Below the pieces are notes generated by a model that did no database searches, was not told where the DNA came from, and was given only the letters and a program-made list of their open reading frames with translations. A program made the translations under genes and the position numbers. A stretch of 51,301 nucleotides of DNA, from NCBI GenBank assembly GCA_902798595.1, contig CADBXE010000008.1, forward strand, positions 1 to 51,301, read 5' to 3'. The stretch's first letter is position 1; every line of letters starts with the position of its first letter. Below, in pieces: positions 30,972-39,092 of the stretch. Origin of the DNA: an uncultured Erysipelotrichaceae bacterium (lineage in GTDB: Bacteria; Bacillota_I; Bacilli_A; RFN20; CAG-826).

Positions 30972-32672
30972 TTATAAGTGAAGTACTTCTTTAATGCCTT
31001 TATAGAGGGCTTCTGGGAAGGAATTGTCCACTGGTTTTTCTTTGAGTTTGGTGCCGATGTAGAACTTAACTTTTGGTTCGGTTCCAGAAGGTCTAACTGT
31101 GACGATGCTACCATCTTCCAAATAGAGCTTTACAACATTGGATTTTGGCAAATTGATTGGAGACGTGCTTTGTTTTGTGAGTCTCACACTCTTTTCAATG
31201 TCATCTACTTGCACCACTTTTAAGCCGTTGATTTCAATGAATGGATTGTTATGAAGAGTATTCATTAAGTTATCCATTTTGGCTTGACCTTCACTACCGA
31301 AGAATTCCATGGAATATGTGAGGTCTTGGTGATAGCCGAATCTCTTGCTTAAATCATCCCAGGCTTCGTCTAATCTCATACCTTTTAAGAAATAGTATAA
31401 AGCCATTTCGCAGTACATTAAGATAGCTTGGCAACCATCTTTATCTCTCGCAAATGGAGCGATTAAACAGCCATAGCTTTCTTCATAGCCAAATTCAAAC
31501 TTTGGACCATGACCAAGTTTTTCATAGTAATCAATACGGTTGCCAATGAACTTGAAGCCAGTTAAGAATTCTTCCACTTTGACACCATAGTATTCAGCGA
31601 CATCTCTTCCTAAGGAAGAGGTTACGATTGTATAGTACATGACACCATTATCTGAAAGGGTGCCTTTTTCTTTCTTTTGAGCAAAGATGTAATCCATTAA
31701 TAACGCAGCAGATTGGTTACCGGTTAATGTTTGATAACTACCATCTTTTGCTTTATAGCCTAAACCCACACGGTCACCATCTGGGTCAGTCATCACAATT
31801 AAGTCCGCATCAATCTCTTTAGCGAGTTTGATTGGTTCGATATACGCTCTTGGATCTTCTGGGTTTGGCGATAAAGTACCAGAGAAATCTGGATCTGGAT
31901 CAACTTGACTCATCACTGGGAAGATGCGATAGCCTAAATCCTTAAAGATACGCATGGAATTAACGTATGAAGTACCATGGTTAGGAGTAAAGACTACTTT
32001 GAAGTTAGATTTATCTAAATCTCTATTAATAGCGATAGATTCCACTAAACGGACATATTCATCATCGACTTTGTTATCTAAAAGAATGTTTTCACCACGT
32101 TTCGCAGCTTTTTCATATTCGACATCTAATTCGTTTGGAAGTTCATCTATGAGTTCTAATAAGCGTTTAATCTTATCTGGGACTAATTGACAACCTGTTT
32201 CATCATAAACCTTATAACCGTTATATTGTTTTGGGTTATGGGAAGCAGTAATCATGATACCCGCACAAGCTTTAAGATAACGCACTGCGAATGATAATTC
32301 AGGTGTTGGTCTCAAAGAATCAAAGATATATGTTTTAATTCCGAAATCATTTAATGTTTCAGCACTTAAAAGAGTGAATTCACGCGACATGTGTCTATTA
32401 TCGTGGGAAATAACGACGCCATCACTCTTAGCGCTTGGGAATAATTCTAATAAGTATTTAGCGAACGCCACAGTAGCTTTTTTCACTGTGAAGTTATTCA
32501 TTCTATTGGTGCCTGGTCCAAGAACGCCTCTCATACCAGCGGTACCGAATTCTACATCTTTAAAGAAAGCATCATCAATTTGTTCTTGGTTCATGCTTCT
32601 CAAAATTTCTTTATCTTTTTCACTAACTTTATTGGAATTAAGCCAACGTAAATAATTCTCTTTTGTGCTCAT
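30972..32672 (-). CDS. pgcA: phosphoglucomutase/phosphomannomutase
   Basis: A 566-residue alpha-D-phosphohexomutase, likely interconverting glucose 1- and 6-phosphate for cell-wall and glycan precursors. Domain 1 has FGTAGMRGVLGPGTNRMN and the active-site phosphoserine loop TASHNPKQYNG. Domain 2 has the metal loop DPDGDRVG. Domain 3 has the sugar-binding GYEESYG, and domain 4 the phosphate loop RPSGTEPKVKFY. Length fits the Firmicute PgcA group. SD GGGGAG overlaps the end of the upstream pseudouridine-synthase gene (6-nt gap). Confidence 0.94.
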   Translation of the reverse strand: MSTKENYLRWLNSNKVSEKDKEILRSMNQEQIDDAFFKDVEFGTAGMRGVLGPGTNRMNNFTVKKATVAFAKYLLELFPSAKSDGVVISHDNRHMSREFTLLSAETLNDFGIKTYIFDSLRPTPELSFAVRYLKACAGIMITASHNPKQYNGYKVYDETGCQLVPDKIKRLLELIDELPNELDVEYEKAAKRGENILLDNKVDDEYVRLVESIAINRDLDKSNFKVVFTPNHGTSYVNSMRIFKDLGYRIFPVMSQVDPDPDFSGTLSPNPEDPRAYIEPIKLAKEIDADLIVMTDPDGDRVGLGYKAKDGSYQTLTGNQSAALLMDYIFAQKKEKGTLSDNGVMYYTIVTSSLGRDVAEYYGVKVEEFLTGFKFIGNRIDYYEKLGHGPKFEFGYEESYGCLIAPFARDKDGCQAILMYCEMALYYFLKGMRLDEAWDDLSKRFGYHQDLTYSMEFFGSEGQAKMDNLMNTLHNNPFIEINGLKVVQVDDIEKSVRLTKQSTSPINLPKSNVVKLYLEDGSIVTVRPSGTEPKVKFYIGTKLKEKPVDNSFPEALYKGIKEVLHL

Positions 32673-32678
32673 AGATAT

Positions 32679-33665
32679 TTACTCCCCTTCTTTATTATTG
32701 TCTAACATAGTTAGGATATTTGCAATTTCTTCTCTTGGTTCCGCGACGAATTCTTTTCTACTTAAATTAGTGAGTGGTTTTGGTAAATCACCAAAGCCAA
32801 TCTTATAAGCGTGTAAGAATTGTTTATTAAAACCATATTTATTTTTAAATATTCTATTGGCTTGGAAATCACCATATTTTTCATCACCAATAATTGGATG
32901 ATTAATATAAGCAAGATGGACACGAATTTGGTGCGTTCTGCCGGTCAAAAGCGTGACATCTAATAAACTATAGTCCTCATACTTTTTCATGACCTTATAA
33001 ACCGTTTTCGCGGTCTTACCGCCTCTTTCTAAAGAGGCAACTGTCACTGTATTTGTTTTTTCATCTTTTCTTAAAGGCGCATTAATAGTGTCTTTATCTT
33101 TTTCCATTTGGCCCACCACTAAGGCAAGATAATGTTTATTAATCAAATCGTGATTTTTAAAGAGCTCAAATAATAACTCTAGAGATTGATGGTTTTTACC
33201 AAAGACGACGATACCTGATGTATTTCTATCAAGACGATGGGCTGGTCCTGGTTTAAACGCTAGTTCTTTATTAGGATCATATTCACCTTTATAAATGAGA
33301 TATTCCACGACCATTTGGTCTAACGATTCATCTTGAGGAGCGCTTTTTTGGACTAGAAGTCCACGTGGTTTATTGATAAATAAGACATTTTCATCTTCAT
33401 AGACAATCCAATCTTGGATTTGATTGTTAGCTTCGTAGCCTTTTTCTTTTAAGAATTCTTCAAATTGTTCTTCTTTAATATAGACTGCAATTTCATCATT
33501 TTCAGACACCACAAATTTGCGATCTTCATGATGACCGTTAACTTTAATGTCTTTTTTTCTAAATAATTTATATATAAAGGAATTAGGAGCGGACTTAAGA
33601 AGCTTCTGAATATACTTCTCTAAAGTTTGTCCTTCTTCGCTCTTTTGAATGATATATTTACGCAT
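32679..33665 (-). CDS. RluD-family pseudouridine synthase
   Basis: A 328-residue RluA/RluD-type enzyme that converts uridine to pseudouridine in rRNA or tRNA. An S4-like RNA-binding region is at residues 12-70 (KLLKSAPNSFIYKLFRKKDIKVNG), and the catalytic domain from about 85 contains HRLDRNTSGI, whose Asp is the nucleophile, and GRTHQIRVHL. Start MRKYIIQ at 33665 is favoured because a TACAAT -10 box ends 6 nt upstream. A longer start would overlap it. No SD. First gene of an operon with pgcA. Target site not predictable. Confidence 0.92.
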   Translation of the reverse strand: MRKYIIQKSEEGQTLEKYIQKLLKSAPNSFIYKLFRKKDIKVNGHHEDRKFVVSENDEIAVYIKEEQFEEFLKEKGYEANNQIQDWIVYEDENVLFINKPRGLLVQKSAPQDESLDQMVVEYLIYKGEYDPNKELAFKPGPAHRLDRNTSGIVVFGKNHQSLELLFELFKNHDLINKHYLALVVGQMEKDKDTINAPLRKDEKTNTVTVASLERGGKTAKTVYKVMKKYEDYSLLDVTLLTGRTHQIRVHLAYINHPIIGDEKYGDFQANRIFKNKYGFNKQFLHAYKIGFGDLPKPLTNLSRKEFVAEPREEIANILTMLDNNKEGE

Positions 33666-33671
33666 AACATT

Positions 33672-33677
33672 ATTGTA
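33672..33677 (-). promoter_or_regulatory. -10 box, 6 nt from the RluD-type start
   Basis: TACAAT on the minus strand followed by AATGTT and ATG, the same arrangement as upstream of 22306. Confidence 0.6.
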
Positions 33678-33722
33678 TAAATAAATATTTATCAAATAAA
33701 GAGTGCATAATTAAAAATTTTT

Positions 33723-33730
33723 GTTATAAT
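33723..33730 (+). promoter_or_regulatory. extended -10 promoter near tRNA-Ser(GGA)
   Basis: TGt-TATAAT, 33 nt before the mature tRNA, giving a 5' extension to be trimmed. It is divergent from the RluD-type promoter. Confidence 0.55.
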
Positions 33731-33763
33731 ACTATTCGCACGTCTAAATATTGTTCAGCTTAC

Positions 33764-33854
33764 GGAGGAATACCCAAGAGGCTGAAGGGGCGGGCTTGGA
33801 AAGCTCGTAGACATGTAACAGTGTGCGAGGGTTCAAATCCCTCTTCCTCCGCCA
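33764..33854 (+). tRNA. tRNA-Ser, anticodon GGA
   Basis: Class II tRNA, acceptor GGAGGAA/TTCCTCC, discriminator G, encoded CCA, anticodon loop CTTGGAAAG with GGA, reading UCC and UCU. Confidence 0.95.
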
Positions 33855-33867
33855 AAACAAAAAAAAT

Positions 33868-33890
33868 ATCCCAAGCAATTGGGATTTTTT
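33868..33890. terminator. terminator between tRNA-Ser and the CmpB-like gene
   Basis: 7-bp stem ATCCCAA/TTGGGAT with a 4-nt loop, A tract before and six T after. It serves both convergent units. Confidence 0.85.
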
Positions 33891-33892
33891 CT

Positions 33893-34519
33893 TTATTTGT
33901 TTTCCTTATTTCGGAAACTATTGATACGTCTTTTAAGTTCTTTCTTAAACTCTTCGAATCTAAGATTACTTAATTCTTTATATTGTTTAAGTTTCGTAGC
34001 CAAGTGGATGGAATAAGCAAAGTCCACAATCATCGCACCTACGACTGCGCCAACAAAGTATGTATAAATGAGGTTTTCACTAATCCAAGAAATGCCATCC
34101 ACTAAAACTGGATTTAATAAGAAATAGTATAAAGAGCCCACGACTAGCCAAATTAAGGAGAAAGACGGGCAAATAATACCCATGATGTTGCCTTTACGAT
34201 TGGAGTAGTCCCAAAGTTTAATTTTGCAGCCTTTAATGAATATTAAACCAGCGATAAACTCGATGAGGGTCATACCCACGCCGATGATGACGACTCTAAC
34301 AATAATATCCCAGACTGGAATAGTGATCCCTAATGGCATATTGCTTACGCCATATAAGACAGTTACACCAAAGCCATAAATTGGCAAATACGGTCCTGTA
34401 AGGAAACCTGGGTTCATCCATTTCTTTTGTGAGACGAAACGTCTAAAAAATAGTTCTATTGCCCAGCCCATTAACGATCCGATGACAAACAATGTGGAAA
34501 TAATAACCAAATACTTCAT
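33893..34519 (-). CDS. putative ABC-transporter permease-like membrane protein (CmpB family)
   Basis: A 208-residue integral membrane protein resembling the PF06541 family (ABC_trans_CmpB, COG4905). The N-terminal GSLMGWAIELFFRRFVSQKKWMNPGFLTGP region, with the signature NPGFLTGPYLPIYGFG, is the family hallmark. About six hydrophobic segments follow. The C terminus is basic and helical. No ATPase gene is adjacent, so a transport role is unproved. TATGAT (extended) ends 8 nt before the ATG, and no SD is seen. Confidence 0.8.
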   Translation of the reverse strand: MKYLVIISTLFVIGSLMGWAIELFFRRFVSQKKWMNPGFLTGPYLPIYGFGVTVLYGVSNMPLGITIPVWDIIVRVVIIGVGMTLIEFIAGLIFIKGCKIKLWDYSNRKGNIMGIICPSFSLIWLVVGSLYYFLLNPVLVDGISWISENLIYTYFVGAVVGAMIVDFAYSIHLATKLKQYKELSNLRFEEFKKELKRRINSFRNKENK

Positions 34520-34527
34520 ACTCTTAT

Positions 34528-34533
34528 ATCATA
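34528..34533 (-). promoter_or_regulatory. extended -10 box, 8 nt from the CmpB-like start
   Basis: TGc-TATGAT on the minus strand with 8 nt to ATG 34519, no SD. Confidence 0.55.
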
Positions 34534-34552
34534 GCACTTTGAATAGTAAACA

Positions 34553-34579
34553 AAAATAAAAGGGCTTTTTAAAAGCCCT
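34553..34579 (-). terminator. terminator of the HAD operon
   Basis: Near-perfect stem AGGGCTTTT/AAAAGCCCT, followed on the minus strand by T-rich sequence. Confidence 0.8.
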
Positions 34580-34604
34580 AATATTTCGAATTGTTTTGGA
34601 AGGA

Positions 34605-34979
34605 TTATTCCGCTGGTTTTGCTTCAACGACTTCTGGTTGTTGTTCGGCAACAACTTTTTCTTCTTTCTTTAAAGCATTAAGACGGGCACTTCTGCGTTG
34701 TTCTCTTTCACTAGCGCGGTCGAATGTCTTTGCGAAGAAGAGCATTACGACAACGGCAGCAACAGCACCGATGACAACGATGATTAAGCCCCAGAAGTAG
34801 AGGTTTAAACCAAATAACTTTTTAAAGTTAGCATCGAATTCTGTTAAAGCGTTAATGTTGTTGTATTTAGTGACTAAACCGAGAACAACGTATGTTAAGC
34901 CCCATAAGATAACTAACGCACAGATGGGATACCAGACGAGTTCGACAATTGATACTGGTAATTTATTCTTTTTAGCCAT
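34605..34979 (-). CDS. small two-helix membrane protein with charged tail
   Basis: A 124-residue protein with two membrane helices (about 11-33 and 55-80). A cytoplasmic tail follows, beginning with a strongly basic, Arg/Lys-rich segment (about 84-106) and ending in a Glu/Pro/Ala-rich stretch (VEAKPAE). The preceding gene product also ends in an Ala/Pro-rich stretch (PKPAEAAN). No family is recognised. Third gene of the HAD operon, 14 nt after its neighbour, with an AAGGAG SD. Confidence 0.7.
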   Translation of the reverse strand: MAKKNKLPVSIVELVWYPICALVILWGLTYVVLGLVTKYNNINALTEFDANFKKLFGLNLYFWGLIIVVIGAVAAVVVMLFFAKTFDRASEREQRRSARLNALKKEEKVVAEQQPEVVEAKPAE

Positions 34980-34993
34980 AAATTTTATCTCCT

Positions 34994-35836
34994 TTAGTTA
35001 GCAGCTTCCGCTGGTTTTGGTTGTGAAGCTTTTGTGACTTCGTTGACGACTTCCTGATATGTTGCTTTCCAAGCAGCTTCATCTTTAGCAGTCGCTTCGT
35101 TGAGTTTCTTGTTTAAGTCCTCAAAGATTTCTTTGAAACCTTTACCTTCAGGACGTTGTCTTCTGCCTTCAGTCATCTCTAAAACACGTAATGTTTCATC
35201 TAATAAGTCAAGTGTTTCGTTATCAGTGCAGTGTGCGTGTTGACGTGAGAAGCGTAAGAAACCAGTTAATTTAGCAAGTTCATTTTGAACAATGAAATTA
35301 CTTTGTGGTGTTGGTTTGCCTTGGCTTTCATTCATGACCTTTTGGAATTCAGCGAATGATTCTTCAAAGACTCTCATAGCAAGCATTGATAAGACGATGC
35401 GATACATTCTTTCGTCTTGATCCACTAACTTGATAAGTAATTGATCGATTTCGTTGTTTTTAATGCCATAGCTCACATATTGGAACACAATGTCACGCAT
35501 TGTTTCTGTAAGACCCACTGTCATATCGAATAATGTGACAAGTTGAGCGGTATCAACACGGACTTGATCGCCAGAAGGCATTAAGATTGTGCTTTCTTCT
35601 GAGTATAAATCAGTTAAGAATTGGTTAATCTTTTCTCTGATTTTATCACCAGCTTCACCGTTGTTCTTTAAGAAATCACCGAAAGGTGTACCTTCGTTTA
35701 AGTTGTCTTCAAGAATTTTCTTGCGGTTGTTGTAAACCTCAATTGAATGATCTCTTTTAATAGAGTATTCAAGGGTGTCACGGATTGTGAGCAAGTAGTG
35801 ATAAAGTCTAAAGGTGTATAAACTAAAGTTATTCAT
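34994..35836 (-). CDS. uncharacterised helical cytoplasmic protein
   Basis: A 280-residue soluble protein that appears mostly alpha-helical and is rich in Glu, Lys and Asn. It has no membrane segment and no recognised motif. Visible landmarks are a helical N terminus (FRLYHYLLTIRDTLEYSIK), a central block with repeated FDMTVGLTETM-type helices, a conserved-looking RFSRQHAHCTDNETLDLLDE segment (about 195-215), and a C-terminal heptad-like region ending in a Pro/Ala tail. Its start overlaps the HAD gene by 8 nt, with a GGAAGGAG SD. Confidence 0.7.
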   Translation of the reverse strand: MNNFSLYTFRLYHYLLTIRDTLEYSIKRDHSIEVYNNRKKILEDNLNEGTPFGDFLKNNGEAGDKIREKINQFLTDLYSEESTILMPSGDQVRVDTAQLVTLFDMTVGLTETMRDIVFQYVSYGIKNNEIDQLLIKLVDQDERMYRIVLSMLAMRVFEESFAEFQKVMNESQGKPTPQSNFIVQNELAKLTGFLRFSRQHAHCTDNETLDLLDETLRVLEMTEGRRQRPEGKGFKEIFEDLNKKLNEATAKDEAAWKATYQEVVNEVTKASQPKPAEAAN

Positions 35837-36680
35837 GATTTTCTCCTTCCAAAATAAGATTTTCTAATTTGTAGACCCTGGAAATAATATACTTAGCGTA
35901 TTTCCTCGCACTTGGATGGCCACGCTTCATACAGTAACTATGTTCGTGATATTTACTAAACATAGTGATATCATTGCCGGAATCACCAACAACATAGACA
36001 TCTTCTGGTTTGATGCCAGTTAATTGGCAGTATCTTTCAACACCATTTCCTTTATTGCAACCCTCAGGGGTTAACTCATTGACTTGTACAGTCCAAGAAG
36101 ATTCGATTTCAGGGAATTTTTGACGGAACTCTTTGTTGAGTTCTTTTGCAATCTGCGCCTTTTTCTTCTTAAGACCGATAAAAATCATAATCTTAAAGAT
36201 TCTCGCTGTTTCAAGTTCTTTAACAAACAATTCATCATCAGCGACAAATGGTTCACGATATGCGAATTGGAACCACCACCAGATTTTGTAGAACCATCTA
36301 AAGATGAACGAGACTTTACGACTAGTTTTAATAATACATGGATGATTGTCGGTTGTCATCAATAAAGCGATTGGTTCGTATGCTTTTTCAATTGTTTCGA
36401 CAATTTCTTTAATTTCGCGGTTAGGCATCGCCTTATCGTAAATTAGTTTATTATCGGCGATAATTTGACTAGAACAGCATGTAACGAAATCAACCGGACG
36501 TTTAATCTCGTCTTTCAATTTCTCAATAAATTGAGTGGAACGAGATGTGACTAAGACTAACTTATTGCCCGCGTCAATCCAACGACGCAAAAACTTTACA
36601 TTCTTACGAGGAATGCAACGTTTGATATTTTTTGGATAGAATAATGTTCCGTCTAGATCGATAGCGAGTAATTTTGCCAT
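35829..36680 (-). CDS. HAD-superfamily hydrolase, Cof-like
   Basis: A 283-residue haloacid dehalogenase-like phosphatase. Motif I is D8-L-D10-G-T, motif II SR-S in VTSRST (about 44-49), a C2-type cap lies in the middle, and motif IV GDSGND (about 230-235) completes the metal site. It is expected to act on a sugar phosphate or nucleotide, but the cap does not reveal which. First gene of a three-gene operon. TATAAT ends 8 nt before the ATG, with GTGACA 16 bp further upstream. The short run AGGGG is too close to be an SD. Confidence 0.85.
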   Translation of the reverse strand: MAKLLAIDLDGTLFYPKNIKRCIPRKNVKFLRRWIDAGNKLVLVTSRSTQFIEKLKDEIKRPVDFVTCCSSQIIADNKLIYDKAMPNREIKEIVETIEKAYEPIALLMTTDNHPCIIKTSRKVSFIFRWFYKIWWWFQFAYREPFVADDELFVKELETARIFKIMIFIGLKKKKAQIAKELNKEFRQKFPEIESSWTVQVNELTPEGCNKGNGVERYCQLTGIKPEDVYVVGDSGNDITMFSKYHEHSYCMKRGHPSARKYAKYIISRVYKLENLILEGENHE

Positions 36681-36688
36681 GCCCCTAT

Positions 36689-36732
36689 ATTATACACACG
36701 TATGAAATAATGTCACATGTTTTTTAACATGT
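36689..36732 (-). promoter_or_regulatory. promoter of the HAD operon, with hairpin at the -35
   Basis: -10 TATAAT (36694-36689), 16-bp spacer, -35 GTGACA (36716-36711). The perfect dyad ACATGTT-tttt-AACATGT (36715-36732) touches the -35 and could be an operator. Confidence 0.6.
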
Positions 36733-36748
36733 AGGCGATAAATAAAAA

Positions 36749-36770
36749 AAGCGGGTAAACCCGCTTCTTT
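36749..36770 (-). terminator. terminator after hpf
   Basis: Stem AAGCGGG/CCCGCTT with loop TAAA, T-rich on the minus strand. Confidence 0.8.
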
Positions 36771-36785
36771 TGCATTTTTATGAGA

Positions 36786-37340
36786 TTAGGCGATAGGATT
36801 CTCCGCTTGAATGACGCCATATCCACCATCACGACGGATATAAACAACACTAATGCGGTCATCTTCTTCATCAAGATAAACGAAGAAATCGTGTCCTAAT
36901 GCTTCCATTCTAAGAATGGCTTCATCGATTTTCATTGGTGTTAAGTAATATGATTTAGCTCTAACGACGACATCTTCTTCTTTATTGTCGTCTTGTTCAT
37001 CAAGTAATTCTTGGAATTGGACTGCGTCGATAAAAGAGGCGCGGCCACGAGAACGATCCATTCTGGTTTTGACTTTACGCATTTGACCGACTAATTTGTC
37101 GATTGCTAAATCGATAGCAGCATATAAATCTGCATCTTCAACTTCAGCACGTAAAGGCATTTGAGGTAAGAAAATTGTAATTTCTACCCTTTGTGTTTCG
37201 CCATGCACGCTGACGACAGCACGGCATTCGACATCATCGTTAATAAGAAAAAATTTATCCATTTTAGACAACTTTTTCTCAATCGCCGAAGCAATGCCGT
37301 CTGTAACCTGGATGTTTTTGCCGATAATTTGGTATTTCAT
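36786..37340 (-). CDS. hpf: ribosome hibernation promoting factor, long form
   Basis: A 184-residue long HPF, which dimerises 70S ribosomes into inactive 100S particles. The N-terminal YfiA-like domain (about 1-105) has MKYQIIGKNIQVTDGI, and the C-terminal dimerisation domain (about 128-180) has KSYYLTPMKIDEAILRME, then FVYLDEEDDRISVVYRR-like strands. SD AAGGAGG precedes the start. Monocistronic, just downstream of metK. Confidence 0.95.
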   Translation of the reverse strand: MKYQIIGKNIQVTDGIASAIEKKLSKMDKFFLINDDVECRAVVSVHGETQRVEITIFLPQMPLRAEVEDADLYAAIDLAIDKLVGQMRKVKTRMDRSRGRASFIDAVQFQELLDEQDDNKEEDVVVRAKSYYLTPMKIDEAILRMEALGHDFFVYLDEEDDRISVVYIRRDGGYGVIQAENPIA

Positions 37341-37425
37341 ATGTTGTAACCTCCTTCCAAATTATGAAACAGAAGTTCTATCAACTTAATTATACCATTA
37401 CATTTCGGCTTTATGTATAAAGTTC

Positions 37426-38595
37426 TTAGTTATTTAGTAACTTTTTGATTTGTTCAACTTTATCAAGCTTTTCCCATGGTAAATCGAGGTCAGGTCTACC
37501 GAAATGGCCGTAATTTGTTAATTCATGGTATTTAAATGTTGGGTCAGTTAAGTTGAAGTTTTTAATAATCATACCAGGACGGCAGTCAAATACTTCTCTC
37601 ACGATGGAGAGAATTTTGTCATCACTGTAACTGGATGTTTTATATGTTCTAACGTTAATTGATAAAGGTTGGTTAACACCAATAGCATAGCTAAGTTGCA
37701 CTCTTAAGCGCTTAGCAACGCCTGCAGCGCATAAGTTTTTAGCAATGTATCTAGCCATGTATGCGGCAGATCTATCAACCTTTGTTGGATCCTTACCTGA
37801 GAAGGCACCACCGCCGTGTTCGCATGTGCCACCGTATGTATCAACAATAATCTTACGTCCGGTCACGCCTGTGTCACCTGTAGGACCACCAATGACGAAT
37901 TTACCAGTTGGATTGAAGTAAACTTTAAAGTCTGTGTTTAAACCAAACGATTTAGCGACTTTCTTCATGATATTTTCAACAACATAGTTTTTGAATTCGT
38001 TTAAATCAATATTGTCATCATGTTGGATAGACATGAGGATGGTATCAATACGAATATTGTCTGGGTCAGTGTAATCAATAGTCACTTGTGACTTCATATC
38101 TGGGCGAGCGTGTTTGAAGGCGCCTGCTTTTCTTTGCGCGGTTGCTTCTCTCACTAGTTTGTGAGCAATAGAAATTGCTAAAGGCATGTATCCTTCTGTT
38201 TCATTAGAGGCATAACCAAACATAATTCCTTGGTCGCCAGCGCCGATATCTTCTGGTCTTTTTTGAGAGACGCCAATGGAAATATCGTGTGATTGTTCTT
38301 TAACCTTCACCATTACTTCAACATCGTGATAGTCTGTACCGAGTTCTGGCTTGTCGTAGCCGATATCTTTTAAGACATCTTTGGCAATTTGAACGTAATT
38401 TGGTTGGACTTTACATGTGATTTCACCACCAATTAAGACAAAATTGTTGCTGGCAAAAACTTCACAAGCCACTCTTGCATTTTTATCCTCTTTTAAACAA
38501 GCATCTAAAATAGCGTCTGCGATTTGATCGCACACTTTATCAGGGTGTCCTTCACTCACCGATTCTGATGTAAATAAGATCTTTTCTTTATTCAT
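37426..38595 (-). CDS. metK: S-adenosylmethionine synthetase
   Basis: A 389-residue enzyme that makes SAM from methionine and ATP. Hallmarks: TSESVSEGHPDKVCDQIADA (about 7-26), GAGDQGIMFGYA (about 115-126) and GGGAFSGKDPTKVDRSAAY (about 260-278). Start MNKEKILF at 38595 has a GGAGGG SD 4 nt away. A longer in-frame reading would consume the SD and leader. The gene is preceded by a SAM-I-like leader ending in a terminator hairpin, so it should be repressed when SAM is plentiful. Confidence 0.96.
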   Translation of the reverse strand: MNKEKILFTSESVSEGHPDKVCDQIADAILDACLKEDKNARVACEVFASNNFVLIGGEITCKVQPNYVQIAKDVLKDIGYDKPELGTDYHDVEVMVKVKEQSHDISIGVSQKRPEDIGAGDQGIMFGYASNETEGYMPLAISIAHKLVREATAQRKAGAFKHARPDMKSQVTIDYTDPDNIRIDTILMSIQHDDNIDLNEFKNYVVENIMKKVAKSFGLNTDFKVYFNPTGKFVIGGPTGDTGVTGRKIIVDTYGGTCEHGGGAFSGKDPTKVDRSAAYMARYIAKNLCAAGVAKRLRVQLSYAIGVNQPLSINVRTYKTSSYSDDKILSIVREVFDCRPGMIIKNFNLTDPTFKYHELTNYGHFGRPDLDLPWEKLDKVEQIKKLLNN

Positions 38596-38616
38596 AAGAC
38601 CCTCCATATAAACAAA

Positions 38617-38763
38617 GCCCTCCCACATTCATGGAAGGGCATTCTTTTTTCCTTCAACTTATCGCTCAAGGTTGTGGGAACCTTGCTAGAAGAGAGCACT
38701 TACTCGACGGGAGAGTTGCTATCGCGTTATTTCATCTTCTATTACGCGATTCTTGATAAGCAC
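38617..38763 (-). promoter_or_regulatory. SAM-I-like (S-box) riboswitch upstream of metK, divergent P2
   Basis: Minus-strand leader. P1 arms are CTTATC (38760-38755) and GATAAG (38663-38658). Between them, in order, are S-box landmarks: AAGA after P1, a P2 ATCGCG/CGCGAT whose loop has GATGAAA, GCAAC after P2, GTGCT and a TTC-x-AGC segment, and a P4 stem AGGTT/AACCT. The canonical GGAGGGA kink-turn strand of P2 is absent. A terminator GCCCTTCC/GGGAGGGC (38640-38617) follows. Its CCCTTCC arm could also pair with the metK SD GGAGGG. Identity as SAM-I class is probable, not proven. Confidence 0.75.
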
Positions 38764-38767
38764 AACT

Positions 38768-38795
38768 ATTATAAGGTATTTAAAAAATAACGCAA
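38768..38795 (-). promoter_or_regulatory. promoter of the metK leader
   Basis: -35 TTGCGT (38795-38790), 16-bp spacer, -10 TATAAT (38773-38768). The predicted start is at about 38761, immediately before P1 of the riboswitch. Confidence 0.75.
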
Positions 38796-38808
38796 TAAAT
38801 ACGATAAG

Positions 38809-38833
38809 AAAAAAGCAGGTTTTGAGACCTGCT
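38809..38833 (-). terminator. terminator of the pduL operon
   Basis: 7-bp stem AGCAGGT/ACCTGCT with a 6-nt loop, then six T on the minus strand. Confidence 0.85.
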
Positions 38834-38835
38834 AT

Positions 38836-39090
38836 TTATTTATTGTTTTCTAGGCCAATTGCTAGTTGGTCAGGACAGGATGTTTCGCCTGTTCTTGAGC
38901 CACGGCACTTTATTCCTTTTAATTTATTAATCACATCTTCAATTTTCATGCCCTCGATTAAACGGCACACGCCCTGTGTATTGCCCATGCATCCACCAAC
39001 GATGGTTGCGTGTGTGATAACACCATTTTCGTGTTCTATAATCATTTCTCTAGAGCAGACGTTATTTGGTTTAAATGTGATTGTTGCCAT
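38836..39090 (-). CDS. TSCPD-domain protein (TIGR03905-like)
   Basis: An 84-residue protein that is almost entirely a TSCPD domain, the fold found at the C terminus of some ribonucleotide reductases. Four Cys are spread over GGCMGN, GVCRLI, GIKCRGSRTG and ETSCPDQLA, and the last block gives the family its name. Stand-alone versions are common in Firmicutes and unstudied. The ATG lies 2 nt past the pduL stop with no SD, so it is coupled. Metal binding by the four Cys is an inference. Confidence 0.85.
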   Translation of the reverse strand: MATITFKPNNVCSREMIIEHENGVITHATIVGGCMGNTQGVCRLIEGMKIEDVINKLKGIKCRGSRTGETSCPDQLAIGLENNK

Positions 39091-39092
39091 AA

